This document shows, piece by piece, positions 5,582 through 13,349 of a DNA stretch of 17,486 nucleotides. Where the stretch lies: NCBI GenBank assembly GCA_910579495.1, contig CAJTVD010000078.1, positions 1-17,486 of the forward strand. The letters run 5' to 3'. Numbering within the stretch: position 1 is the first letter of the stretch; each line of letters opens with the position of its first letter. The notes beneath the pieces are model-generated. The model did no database searches and had not been told where the DNA came from. It saw only the letters and a program-made list of their open reading frames with translations. This DNA is from an uncultured Lachnospiraceae bacterium (lineage in GTDB: Bacteria; Bacillota; Clostridia; Lachnospirales; Lachnospiraceae). Made by a program: the position numbers and the translations under genes.

Positions 5582-6664
5582 CTAATCGTCATAAAGGTCT
5601 ACCTTGATCCTATCCTCATAAGGCTTCACCAATTCCTCCGTGATCTCATAAGCAAGAGTTTTCATATCAGCCATAACTTCCTGGTAATTTTCCTGATCTA
5701 CCCGTCTCTCCCCTTTTATCATACTGTCACAAATATAATGATTGATATCCGGAGAAAAATGCAGGATATCCATATAGTTTTCCAGGTCTGTTATCACTTC
5801 CCGGTCATTTTGAAAGTAATAAAATTCCACATTCTCATAAGAAAGAAGCTCTTTCATAGCCTGTTCCATATTGTACAGATATGCCTCTGTATCCCCCTCC
5901 CTGTAAATATTATCCCACCAAAGCATTGAATAGGGAGGGACAAATATATAAAAAACCGTATCCGGATGGGACTTGATCCGGCTGGTAAGTAAATCCAGAT
6001 TCTGCCAAAGAACGTCTTCATAATGATCTGAAGGTTTCATCTCCGAAACAGAAGGCTTCCGTATATAAAGCCCCAGGATCATATCCGAATTAAATTCCTT
6101 CCACTGTGCCCAGTTATAAGAATCATTTTCATCATAGTCCCCAATCAGGGAATTGGCGATCAGATAGGGTATCTTTTCCATGAGCACCCCTTTATTCAGC
6201 CAGTATTCCACATCATTTACATAATTATCATCATATAAATACATAGGGCATCCTGTAAGCTCATAAGTAGTTTCCGGGCTGGCAACCAGGGCGGACGGAT
6301 CCAGATTATAAAAAACATATTTCAGCTCCTGGCGCCCAAAGGCAATATCCAGGAGAAAGCACAGATCCGCCGTGGCGCCATAGGAACGGACCGCCTTAAT
6401 TACCTTACAGCCAAACCCCTGGTCAAACCAGCCGTTATTATAATTCTCAGCCACAGAAGAACCAGCCACCACACTGTCATAGTCAAAGGTCTTAAGAGAA
6501 CCCACACACTGGTATTCCTTGTCCGTGAGCACGGCTTTCAGTCCCTTTAAAGGCTTATGATACTGATAAAAGGGATCAAACAGTACCACTGCCAAAATAC
6601 AAAGCAGCAACAAAATGCTGCTCCCTGCGAAAAAATTCCTGATAAATCTTTTTGAATCCTCCAT
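5582..6664 (-). CDS. Membrane-anchored SGNH-hydrolase-like protein, partner of the MBOAT acyltransferase
   Basis: This 360-residue protein has one N-terminal membrane segment (~13-32) followed by an extracellular domain. The N-terminal pattern FDPFYQYHKPLKGLKAVL and FDYDSVVAGSSVAENYN (60-76) are typical of a large Lachnospiraceae family of exported SGNH-like proteins encoded beside MBOAT genes. Candidate catalytic residues are the serine of AGSS (67-70) and the D-x-x-H of MDILHFSP (D299, H302), which correspond to SGNH blocks I and V. NLDPSA (120-125) could supply the block III asparagine. By analogy with AlgJ/AlgX and DltD, such proteins work with an MBOAT to move or transfer acyl groups onto extracellular glycans. 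The substrate is unknown. The gene starts 21 bases after the MBOAT stop, so the two are one operon. The family assignment rests on motifs and context. Confidence 0.72.
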   Translation of the reverse strand: MEDSKRFIRNFFAGSSILLLLCILAVVLFDPFYQYHKPLKGLKAVLTDKEYQCVGSLKTFDYDSVVAGSSVAENYNNGWFDQGFGCKVIKAVRSYGATADLCFLLDIAFGRQELKYVFYNLDPSALVASPETTYELTGCPMYLYDDNYVNDVEYWLNKGVLMEKIPYLIANSLIGDYDENDSYNWAQWKEFNSDMILGLYIRKPSVSEMKPSDHYEDVLWQNLDLLTSRIKSHPDTVFYIFVPPYSMLWWDNIYREGDTEAYLYNMEQAMKELLSYENVEFYYFQNDREVITDLENYMDILHFSPDINHYICDSMIKGERRVDQENYQEVMADMKTLAYEITEELVKPYEDRIKVDLYDD

Positions 6665-6685
6665 GCCCTATACATCCCTTCCCAG

Positions 6686-8212
6686 CTAAAAGTTGAAATA
6701 GATAAAGGTACTGACCTGAGAAAAGGAAATCACAGACCAGACAAAGACCAGGGTGACAAACAGGCTAAACCTGGTATTTAAGGGATGCCCCGAAACCAGG
6801 TCGAACGCATTTTTCCTGGTAAGGATCCATCCGCTTACCACCAGCAAAAGAAGAAAGAACGCCACATATACATAGGGAAGCATCCCTGGCGCTTTCAGGT
6901 TAACCACCTGCTTTATCAGATAAAATTCCGGAATATCCAGCTTGTCCGCTATTTTATAAAGGTATCCCGTATTCTTAAAGGCAAACAGATTCCTGAACAT
7001 CTGGAATGCATTTGCCATGGTATCACTTCTGAAAAAGAACAGGGACAAATTGAAAAATGAAAAGGTAAAAAACCACCCCAGCCACCTGGGTACCCAGAAG
7101 AGCGCCGGAGGCTTTTCACTGCTCCCTTTCACCCCCACGATCCCAAGATTATCCCATATCACCAAAAGCCCCTGCATCGTCCCCCAGGCAACATAAGTCC
7201 AGTTTGCCCCATGCCAGAGGCCGCTTAAGAAAAATACCATAAAGGTATTGCCTATGGTCCTGATCTTCCCCTTCCTGCTCCCGCCTAAAGGGATATACAC
7301 ATATTGTATAAAAAACCTGGACAGGGTCATATGCCACCTTTGCCAAAGCTCCTTTACAGAACATGCCTTATAGGGGGAATGAAAATTCACAGGAAGCTCG
7401 ATATTAAACATTTTTCCCAGCCCTATAGCCATATCACTGTAACCGCTGAAATCAAAATATATCTCAAAGGTATAGGCAAGGATCACAAACAAGGTAGCAG
7501 GGGTATCTAAAAAGGCAGTCTGCTCAAATCCATAATTAGCAGGGATCGCCAGCACATCCGCCAATAAGACCTTTTTCCCTAATCCCAGGGTAAAAAGGGC
7601 AATGCCTTTGGCAAAATTATCCACATTCAGCCTGCGGTTAGCCTTGTCCTCAAATTGAGGCATCATTTCTTTATACAGCACAATAGGGCCCGCCACCAAC
7701 TGGGGAAAGAAGGTCACAAAAGTCAGATAATCAATAAAGGAATAATGCTGCGCCTTTCCTGTACATCTGTCAATGATAAAGGAAAGCTGCTGAAAAGTAA
7801 AAAAGCTGATACCCAAAGGAAGCAATATATGCTTTAAATGAAAATCCGTATGAAAAATAAGGTTGATATTTTCAAAGAAAAAATCGTAGTACTTAAAGTA
7901 AAACAAAAGCCCTAAATTAAGGAAAAGCCCTGCTGTAAGCCCTGCCAGGGAAGCAAACTTCATACCTGCGGGGTTTCCCAAAAATACTTTTTCTCTCAAC
8001 CGTTCCAGAAGTAAGCTTAACAGATAGTTTCCGGCAATACTAACCACAATAATGGCAAGATAGTAACTATTAAAATAGCCATAAAACCAAAGGGACATAC
8101 CCGCCAGGTATAACTTGGCAAGCCCATAAGCTTTCAGGTGGTTGAAAAGATACCACCCCAAAAGAGTCAAAGGTAAAAAAATAAAAATGAAAATATAAGA
8201 ATTAAACAGCAT
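6686..8212 (-). CDS. MBOAT-family O-acyltransferase (AlgI/DltB-like)
   Basis: This 508-residue polytopic membrane protein has all landmarks of the AlgI branch of membrane-bound O-acyltransferases. It begins MLFNSYIFIFIFLPLTLL, and contains LPLGISFFTFQ (131-141), FPQLVAGPI (169-177), DFSGYSDMAIG (254-264), LWQRWHMTLSRFF (289-301) and GLWHGANWTYVAWG (331-344) with the presumed catalytic H334. It ends with a hydrophobic FIYFNF. Family members move acyl groups from a cytoplasmic donor to extracellular polysaccharides, teichoic acids or peptidoglycan. The longest frame begins at 8260, but the ATG at 8212 is preferred: it has AGGGG nine bases upstream and matches the usual AlgI-like start. It is the first gene of an operon with the SGNH-like protein, and a divergent lipoprotein gene lies upstream. 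Confidence 0.92.
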   Translation of the reverse strand: MLFNSYIFIFIFLPLTLLGWYLFNHLKAYGLAKLYLAGMSLWFYGYFNSYYLAIIVVSIAGNYLLSLLLERLREKVFLGNPAGMKFASLAGLTAGLFLNLGLLFYFKYYDFFFENINLIFHTDFHLKHILLPLGISFFTFQQLSFIIDRCTGKAQHYSFIDYLTFVTFFPQLVAGPIVLYKEMMPQFEDKANRRLNVDNFAKGIALFTLGLGKKVLLADVLAIPANYGFEQTAFLDTPATLFVILAYTFEIYFDFSGYSDMAIGLGKMFNIELPVNFHSPYKACSVKELWQRWHMTLSRFFIQYVYIPLGGSRKGKIRTIGNTFMVFFLSGLWHGANWTYVAWGTMQGLLVIWDNLGIVGVKGSSEKPPALFWVPRWLGWFFTFSFFNLSLFFFRSDTMANAFQMFRNLFAFKNTGYLYKIADKLDIPEFYLIKQVVNLKAPGMLPYVYVAFFLLLLVVSGWILTRKNAFDLVSGHPLNTRFSLFVTLVFVWSVISFSQVSTFIYFNF

Positions 8213-8250
8213 GATCATATACCCCTGCAGCCAAAGTTTTCTATTTTGAT

Positions 8251-8280
8251 ATCTTAACACACTTTTACATAATTTGTCTA
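8251..8280 (-). promoter_or_regulatory. Candidate promoter for the MBOAT operon
   Basis: On the minus strand a -35-like TAGACA (8275-8280) and an extended -10 TGT-TAAGAT (-10 at 8251-8256) are spaced 18 bases apart. This leaves a leader of about 35 bases to the ATG at 8212. It supports the downstream start, because the longest frame would begin almost at the transcription start. Confidence 0.5.
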
Positions 8281-8329
8281 ATATATGGAAATACTTAGTA
8301 ATAAGTCCACCAACTATTTTTTAGAGCAT

Positions 8330-8338
8330 TGTTATATT
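8330..8338 (+). promoter_or_regulatory. Candidate extended -10 for the lipoprotein gene
   Basis: TG-T-TATATT (8330-8338) lies 35 bases before the ATG at 8373. No good -35 is seen. It is divergent from the MBOAT promoter, with about 50 bases between the two. Confidence 0.35.
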
Positions 8339-8372
8339 TTCAGATGTGTTCAGAGAAAGGAGAAAAACAGAA

Positions 8373-9005
8373 ATGAAAAAACATATTTTCTTTACCATGG
8401 CATGTATACTAATAGTATATATATCAATAGTATTGACCGGATGCGCCCAAATTAACAAAAGCGGATATGGACAGGAGGGCTATGCCAGTGAGGACAATGC
8501 TGAGGAAGAAGCAGTAAATACCATCCAGTTAGGCAGCAAGTACAAAATCACAGGCCCTATGGATGAACTCAAAGGCGCAGTGATTGAGATCCTGGGAAAC
8601 AAATATTGGCCGGATACCCTGTTAAGCGCAGAAGAATTTGCAGAGCGCACAGGGATCTCCGAAAATATGTACGATGATTTTCTGGCAGAATACCAGCACA
8701 CAGAAGCGGGCATTGATATGATGATCCTGGTGAAAGCAAGGGAAGAAGAATTGAAAGATGTGGAGAATTATTTATGCGAATACCGAAAGCTCCTACTGAA
8801 GATCTACGAACAGCAGCCCCAGAATAAAGCCAAGGTCTCCGCCTCCAGAATAGAAACTATCGGTAATTATGTGTGCTATATACAGCTTGGTGCCGACCTT
8901 ACCTCTTTTGAGCAGCAGGAAAATGACCAAATGGTCGCCTACTGCCTGGAGGCAAATGAAAAAGCCCTGGATATCATTGAAAAACGGATATTGAGCAAGG
9001 AATAA
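8373..9005 (+). CDS. Small lipoprotein, DUF4358-like
   Basis: The 210-residue protein has a lipoprotein signal peptide: a positive start MKKH, a hydrophobic core, and lipobox LTGC (21-24), so C24 should be lipidated. A polar, acidic linker (~25-48) precedes a folded domain of ~150 residues (IQLGSKYKITGPM to the end). The domain carries YICY-like strands (NYVCYIQLG, 165-173) and a C-terminal helix EANEKALDIIEKRI. Length, signal and layout fit the DUF4358 lipoproteins that occur beside MBOAT genes in Lachnospiraceae; I assign this from pattern and context only. The open frame extends to 8346, but the ATG at 8373 follows AAGGAG by ten bases and starts the signal peptide. It is transcribed divergently from the MBOAT/SGNH operon and may serve the same surface-modification system. 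Confidence 0.68.
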   Translation: MKKHIFFTMACILIVYISIVLTGCAQINKSGYGQEGYASEDNAEEEAVNTIQLGSKYKITGPMDELKGAVIEILGNKYWPDTLLSAEEFAERTGISENMYDDFLAEYQHTEAGIDMMILVKAREEELKDVENYLCEYRKLLLKIYEQQPQNKAKVSASRIETIGNYVCYIQLGADLTSFEQQENDQMVAYCLEANEKALDIIEKRILSKE

Positions 9006-9046
9006 ATTTTCTTTCCTTTCTTCTATATTTCCAACAAAGATTCCTG

Positions 9047-9052
9047 TATAAT
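9047..9052 (+). promoter_or_regulatory. Candidate -10 box for the exonuclease III gene
   Basis: A consensus TATAAT (9047-9052), preceded by TG, lies about 41 bases before the ATG at 9093. No convincing -35 is seen at the right distance. No terminator separates it from the lipoprotein gene, so read-through is also possible. Confidence 0.4.
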
Positions 9053-9092
9053 ATATGGAAAAATCACCATTTGTTTGGAAAGGACAATGCTT

Positions 9093-9851
9093 ATGAAAAA
9101 ATTGATATCCTGGAATGTAAACGGCCTGCGTGCCTGTGTGGACAAAGGGTTTCTTACCTTCTTCCAAGATGCGGATGCGGATATTTTCTGTCTCCAGGAG
9201 ACCAAACTGCAAGAGGGGCAGATCAGCCTTGACCTGCCAGGCTACCATCAGTACTGGAATTATGCGGAAAAGAAAGGATACTCGGGAACAGCCATCTTCA
9301 CAAAGGAAGAGCCTTTGTCCATCTCCCGGGGCATGAATATCAGCCAGCACGACCACGAGGGACGGGTCATCACTCTGACATTTGACAGGTTCCATATGGT
9401 CACAGTTTACACACCAAATTCCCAGGAGGAATTAAAACGGCTTGATTATCGGATGGCATGGGAAAATGACTTTCTCCATTACCTGAAAAAGCTGGAAGAG
9501 GACAGGCCTGTTATTGTATGCGGCGATATGAACGTTGCCCATAAGGAGATCGACCTGAAAAATCCCAAGACCAACCGCAGAAATGCAGGATTTACAGACG
9601 AAGAAAGGGGGAGATTCACAGAACTTCTTCAAGCAGGGTTTACAGATACTTTCCGATACTTTTATCCTGATTTGGAAGGTGCTTACTCCTGGTGGTCATA
9701 CAGATTCAAAGCCAGGGAAAAAAATGCAGGATGGCGTATTGACTATTTTCTGGTTTCCCAATCCCTGAATGATTCCTTAAAGGACGCCGTGATCTACAAA
9801 GACATTCTGGGCTCTGACCATTGCCCTGTAGGAATAACAATAGAGGATTAA
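9093..9851 (+). CDS. xth: Exodeoxyribonuclease III (AP endonuclease, ExoA/XthA family)
   Basis: This 252-residue protein is a full-length exonuclease III / class II AP endonuclease, a Mg2+-dependent enzyme that cleaves the backbone at abasic sites and degrades one strand 3' to 5' in base-excision repair. Seen are SWNVNGLRA (6-14, N10), LQETK (34-38, metal ligand E36), the conserved Y106 in VTVYTPNS, GDMNVAH (144-150, D145 and N147), NRRNAGFTDEER (161-172), SWWSYRFKAREKNAGWRIDY (199-218) and the catalytic GSDHCPV (240-246, D242/H243). The YSWWSYRF-KNAGWRIDYF form is the usual Firmicute type. A longer frame starts at a TTG at 9075, but the ATG at 9093 has AAAGGA eight bases upstream. Its last codons form one arm of a palindrome shared with the converging gene. 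Confidence 0.96.
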   Translation: MKKLISWNVNGLRACVDKGFLTFFQDADADIFCLQETKLQEGQISLDLPGYHQYWNYAEKKGYSGTAIFTKEEPLSISRGMNISQHDHEGRVITLTFDRFHMVTVYTPNSQEELKRLDYRMAWENDFLHYLKKLEEDRPVIVCGDMNVAHKEIDLKNPKTNRRNAGFTDEERGRFTELLQAGFTDTFRYFYPDLEGAYSWWSYRFKAREKNAGWRIDYFLVSQSLNDSLKDAVIYKDILGSDHCPVGITIED

Positions 9852-9872
9852 CCATATGGCTAATCCTCTATT
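9839..9872. terminator. Long palindrome between convergent genes, likely bidirectional transcription end
   Basis: A perfect 12-bp stem AATAGAGGATTA (9839-9850) / TAATCCTCTATT (9861-9872) has a 10-base loop containing CCATATGG. It includes the stop codons of both converging genes. Only short T/A runs flank it, so it is not textbook Rho-independent, but its position between two 3' ends argues for a bidirectional terminator or 3'-end stabilising hairpin. Confidence 0.65.
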
Positions 9873-10537
9873 AATCTTAAACCCGCTGTATCTGTGACCG
9901 GAAGGGAAAATACAATGGACTTGGCACGGCTGTCCATGCCCGCCTTTTCCATGATCGCCTTCATGATCTTATTTTTCTGGTCTTTTTTGGTTACAATAAA
10001 AATCATTTCCTTTTCGGCGGCAATGGAGACCCCCATAAACTTTTCAGCTTTTTCCATTCCGGTTCCCCTGGCATGGATCACTGTGCCTCCATATGCGCCT
10101 GCTTCCCTGGCGGCGTCCATTACCAGCTCAATGTTTCCCTGATTGGCAATTACAATAACAAGTTCATGTGTGGTATCCTTCAAGGCCGATTCTTCCTCCT
10201 TCTGATAATCATGGCTTTCCAGTAAAAACTGCAGCGCTTTCTTGCCGCCTATGCTGCTGAGGGGAATGATAAAGGCAATTCCCCCGCCGGGAGCGTCAAT
10301 GTGAAGTTTATGCTGGAGCTGCTTTTTGATGCGCTGCCAGTCCTCCTCTTCCCTTACAGAAAAAACCACCAGTTTTTCTGTAGCTTCCAAGCCCAGATAA
10401 TTGAGCACTTCACTTGCCGCCGTGCCGGAGCCCAAACTGGAAAACATAATATTATGTTCATCCTTTTCGTAAAGCTCCATATATTTCTTTCCGGCTTTCC
10501 TGTCAACGATCGTTGTCATCAAATATAATTTACCCAT
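9860..10537 (-). CDS. P-II-like regulatory protein, partner of the DUF1538 membrane protein
   Basis: The 225-residue protein is about twice the length of GlnB/GlnK (~112). It reads as two tandem ferredoxin-like P-II-type units (~1-107 and ~122-225) joined by a charged linker (HDYQKEEESALKDTTHE). The second unit resembles P-II best: ELVIVIANQGNIELVMDAAR (first strand and helix), AGAYGGTVIHARGTG (146-160, the nucleotide-loop region), and EKEMIFIVTKKDQKNKIMKAI (175-195). The T-loop signature YRGxxY with its modifiable tyrosine is absent. P-II proteins sense ATP/ADP and 2-oxoglutarate and gate transporters or enzymes. It lies 14 bases after the DUF1538 gene in the same operon, so control of that membrane protein is the simplest inference. 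The start ATG follows GGGATG. Its last codons share the palindrome at 9839-9872. Confidence 0.75.
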   Translation of the reverse strand: MGKLYLMTTIVDRKAGKKYMELYEKDEHNIMFSSLGSGTAASEVLNYLGLEATEKLVVFSVREEEDWQRIKKQLQHKLHIDAPGGGIAFIIPLSSIGGKKALQFLLESHDYQKEEESALKDTTHELVIVIANQGNIELVMDAAREAGAYGGTVIHARGTGMEKAEKFMGVSIAAEKEMIFIVTKKDQKNKIMKAIMEKAGMDSRAKSIVFSLPVTDTAGLRLIED

Positions 10538-10551
10538 ATGTCATCCCATTT

Positions 10552-12090
10552 CTACAGTTCGATAATTTCCATGTCCCCAAAGGCTTCCAATGGTATCGCA
10601 GTCTTTTTGTCGAATACTTTCCTGCGGAGCATACTTTCTTTTACCTTAAGCGCCATGCCCATGACCTGGATCGTGATCAGCGGCGTCATAGCCACCATGG
10701 CGATGATGCCAAAGGCATCTGTGATAATATTACCTCCAAGGGCACCGCAGGCCCCCATGGAAAAAGGAAGGAGGAAAGTAGCTGTCATTGGGCCGGAAGC
10801 CACGCCGCCAGAGTCAAAGGCAATGGCTGTAAATATTTTCGGGACAAAAAATGTCAGGATAATGGCAAGCCCATAGCCGGGCAGCAAAAACCACATAATA
10901 GAGATCCCTGTGAGCACCCGGATCATGGCAAGCCCAACGGAAACGGATACGCCTATGGACAGGCTGGTTCCCATGGCCTTAGCAGATATGGCACCGGAGG
11001 TAATCTCTTCCACCTGTTTGGTAAGTACAAATACCGCAGGCTCTGCAAGTACGATGAAATAACCGATGATCATGCCAATAGGGACGATTATCCATGCATA
11101 AGAAAGCCTGGCAATGGTCTGGCCCAGATAATTTCCTGCAGGCATAAACCCTACATTTACACCGGTGAGGAAAAGCACAAGTCCTACATAGGTGTATACA
11201 AGGCCGATACCAATCTTGATCAATGTGGTCTTATTGATATCCCTGGAAACCATCTGGAACAGCCCGAAGCACAGTACGATGGGAAGAAGGGATATTGCCA
11301 TTTCTTTTATGTAAGTGGGTAACCCCCTGGTAAACAGTTTCCATAGATCCACCGTATTATCTACGACCGGTATGGATTCGGAAACGCTCTCCCCCTGTCC
11401 GGGGTTGAAAATCATTCCCAGGACCAGCACTGCCAGTATAGGGCCTACAGAGCACAGGGAGACAAGGCCAAAGCTATCATCCGCCGCATGTTTATCGCTT
11501 CGGATGGCAGCAATACCAATACCGAAGGCCATAATGAACGGCACTGTCATAGGCCCTGTGGTGACGCCGCCGGAATCAAAGGCAATGGCCAGAAAATCCC
11601 TGGGAACAAAAAGCGTCAGGATAAATACAAGGGCATAAAATAATACCAAAAAGTGGGACAGGGCGACGCCAAAGAGCATACGCAGCAAGGCAATCACCAG
11701 AAATACTCCCACTCCTGCCGCCACTGATAAAATGATCACCAGGTTAGGGATAGAGGGGATCTGTCCTGCCAGCACCTGTAAGTCAGGCTCGGATATGGTA
11801 ATGATAAATCCCATCACAAACCCTATCAGGATCATCGCCGCCAGCTTTCTGGTCTTGGTCATAATCGTCCCCACCCTCTCCCCCATAGGGGTCATGGACA
11901 ATTCCACACCCACATTAAAGAGAAGCATCCCTACGATCAGCATCACCGCCCCAATGAGAAATGTCATCAGGATACTGGGAGGAATGGGAGCCACTGTAAA
12001 ACAAAGGATCAACACAATGGCAAGAATAGGAAACACCGCTTTTAAGGTTTCCAAAAATTTTTCATTTAATTTTGACCGACTAAAATGCAA
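10552..12090 (-). CDS. DUF1538 polytopic membrane protein with internal duplication, putative transporter
   Basis: This ~512-residue hydrophobic protein is two homologous halves. Each has a helix-rich block, an acidic motif (SEPDLQVL ~100-107; AEPAVFVLT ~349-357), and the near-identical signature AIAFDSGG (168-175 and 422-429) followed by GPMT. This is the DUF1538 family. Duplicated folds with conserved motifs inside hydrophobic segments are typical of secondary transporters, but the substrate is unknown. The open frame extends to 12153, but the promoter TATAAT lies at 12130-12135. Within the transcript the best start is a TTG at 12088-12090, 12 bases after GAAAGG; another TTG at 12097-12099 is too close. 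The initiation codon is therefore uncertain. The P-II-like gene follows after 14 bases. Confidence 0.8.
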   Translation of the reverse strand: MHFSRSKLNEKFLETLKAVFPILAIVLILCFTVAPIPPSILMTFLIGAVMLIVGMLLFNVGVELSMTPMGERVGTIMTKTRKLAAMILIGFVMGFIITISEPDLQVLAGQIPSIPNLVIILSVAAGVGVFLVIALLRMLFGVALSHFLVLFYALVFILTLFVPRDFLAIAFDSGGVTTGPMTVPFIMAFGIGIAAIRSDKHAADDSFGLVSLCSVGPILAVLVLGMIFNPGQGESVSESIPVVDNTVDLWKLFTRGLPTYIKEMAISLLPIVLCFGLFQMVSRDINKTTLIKIGIGLVYTYVGLVLFLTGVNVGFMPAGNYLGQTIARLSYAWIIVPIGMIIGYFIVLAEPAVFVLTKQVEEITSGAISAKAMGTSLSIGVSVSVGLAMIRVLTGISIMWFLLPGYGLAIILTFFVPKIFTAIAFDSGGVASGPMTATFLLPFSMGACGALGGNIITDAFGIIAMVAMTPLITIQVMGMALKVKESMLRRKVFDKKTAIPLEAFGDMEIIEL

Positions 12091-12129
12091 TAATATCAAA
12101 CGCCTTTCTATAAATAATTTATTGTTTCT

Positions 12130-12153
12130 ATTATAGCACAAAATCTGTGCCAA
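12130..12153 (-). promoter_or_regulatory. Promoter region of the DUF1538/P-II operon with an overlapping dyad
   Basis: On the minus strand an extended -10, TGC-TATAAT, occupies 12130-12138. Directly upstream is an inverted repeat GCACA-AAATC-TGTGC (plus-strand 12136-12150). The same stretch reads TTGGCAC-N5-TTGT from 12153, resembling a sigma-54 site (TTGGCAC-N5-TTGC) with one mismatch. The sigma-A reading is the safer one; the dyad may be a regulator site. Confidence 0.5.
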
Positions 12154-12210
12154 TTTTAACTAAATATTCAATTTTTACTTTTTTAACATTTTCTTAATAA
12201 TAGCTTAAAC

Positions 12211-13323
12211 CTAATCGTTAAAAACGATTCTGTCCCTTCCATTTTCCTTCCCGAAATACATCCTTTTATCTGCCTCTTTTATTGTTGCCTCAAAACTATT
12301 GCGGGTGATATGCTCTGCCAGCCCAAATGTCATTGTAACGCTAACTACTGTATCCTCCTTTTTGATCTTTAAGGCTTTCACCCTGTCCCGTATATTTAGC
12401 AGGCGGATATACGCATCCTTTCCGCTGCATTCTGGAAACAGCAGTAAAAACTCTTCCCCGCCCCATCTTGCAGCAAACCCTTTGTTTTTCGTTTCCTCTT
12501 TAAATACTTTAGCGATCTCCTTTAAGACCTCATCCCCAAAATCATGCCCATAGGTATCATTTACCTTCTTAAACAGATCAATATCACATATGCAAAGGCT
12601 GAATCCCTTATTTTGCTCCTTTGTGAGATAGTCCATATATTCCAACGCTTTTCTTCTGTTGTAAAGTCCTGTTAAGGTATCTGTATATGCCTCTTCCTGC
12701 AATTTAAGGGCATAGATCACCATCCTGTTTTCAAATTCCTGGCTGTCATTGCTAAATACGGCAGCAATCATGGAAATACACAAAAAAATGGTAACTGTAT
12801 TGATTACCTGCAATATATTTTCCTGGGATACTTCCAACTGGCAGGCTGGAACTTTGTCATGATAAGCATAAAACAGCCAGATCCGCAGGGTACACAAAAA
12901 GGCTGCGTATTTTATCTTCCACCTGTATTGGTTATAACAGGAGAAATAACATAAGATCAACAATACTGCCAGAAAATGCTGTACCCCGATATTCCATCCA
13001 AAGGAATAAATAATAATATATATCCAGGCTATAATCTCAATATTAAATACATAAAATAAAACTTTTGGCTTGCAATGATAGGACATAATAAATAATCCTG
13101 AAAATAACGCCAAAAATACCACACAGAACAAAAAAATCAAAAAATTCCTCTGCGGGATATAAAATATCCCGCTTAAGGCAAAATAAGAGATAATAGAAAT
13201 GAGCATCAGCCTCACTGCAATGATCAGCGTCCTGGACTCATCCCCTGTTTTGGTACCTTTCCCAATAAAATCTGATATCCCATGAAATATATTTTTAAAA
13301 AATGCTTTCAATGCTTCCCCCAC
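12211..13323 (-). CDS. Membrane-bound diguanylate cyclase (GGDEF domain)
   Basis: The 370-residue protein has an N-terminal membrane region of about six hydrophobic segments (~33-190) and a C-terminal GGDEF domain (~205-370), which makes cyclic di-GMP from two GTP. Seen are DTLTGLYNRRKALEYM (215-230), DIDLFKKVNDTYGHDFGD (247-264) and the active-site loop RWGGEEFLLLF (286-296), so synthesis should be intact. The inhibitory RxxD I-site, expected a few residues before GGEEF, reads KNKG, so product inhibition is probably lost. The sensing region matches no domain I recognise. The GTG start at 13323 is uncertain: only AGG lies seven bases upstream, and a TTG four codons later follows GGGGGAA. A good promoter is at 13350-13378. 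The gene is more AT-rich than the neighbouring sugar genes. Confidence 0.9.
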   Translation of the reverse strand: MGEALKAFFKNIFHGISDFIGKGTKTGDESRTLIIAVRLMLISIISYFALSGIFYIPQRNFLIFLFCVVFLALFSGLFIMSYHCKPKVLFYVFNIEIIAWIYIIIYSFGWNIGVQHFLAVLLILCYFSCYNQYRWKIKYAAFLCTLRIWLFYAYHDKVPACQLEVSQENILQVINTVTIFLCISMIAAVFSNDSQEFENRMVIYALKLQEEAYTDTLTGLYNRRKALEYMDYLTKEQNKGFSLCICDIDLFKKVNDTYGHDFGDEVLKEIAKVFKEETKNKGFAARWGGEEFLLLFPECSGKDAYIRLLNIRDRVKALKIKKEDTVVSVTMTFGLAEHITRNSFEATIKEADKRMYFGKENGRDRIVFND

Positions 13324-13349
13324 ATAAGTACCTAATACCTGTTATTTTT

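Noticed and set aside
5516..5929. A 137-codon plus-strand frame.
   Set aside because: It is antisense to the SGNH-like gene and begins inside its terminator.
8793..9395. A 200-codon open frame on the minus strand spanning the lipoprotein end and the start of exonuclease III.
   Set aside because: It overlaps two well-supported genes on the other strand and the start of an unmistakable exonuclease III.
10513..11322. A 269-codon open frame on the plus strand.
   Set aside because: It lies almost wholly antisense to the DUF1538 coding region, is rich in His/Arg/Asp/Lys with no domain sense, and lacks a ribosome binding site.
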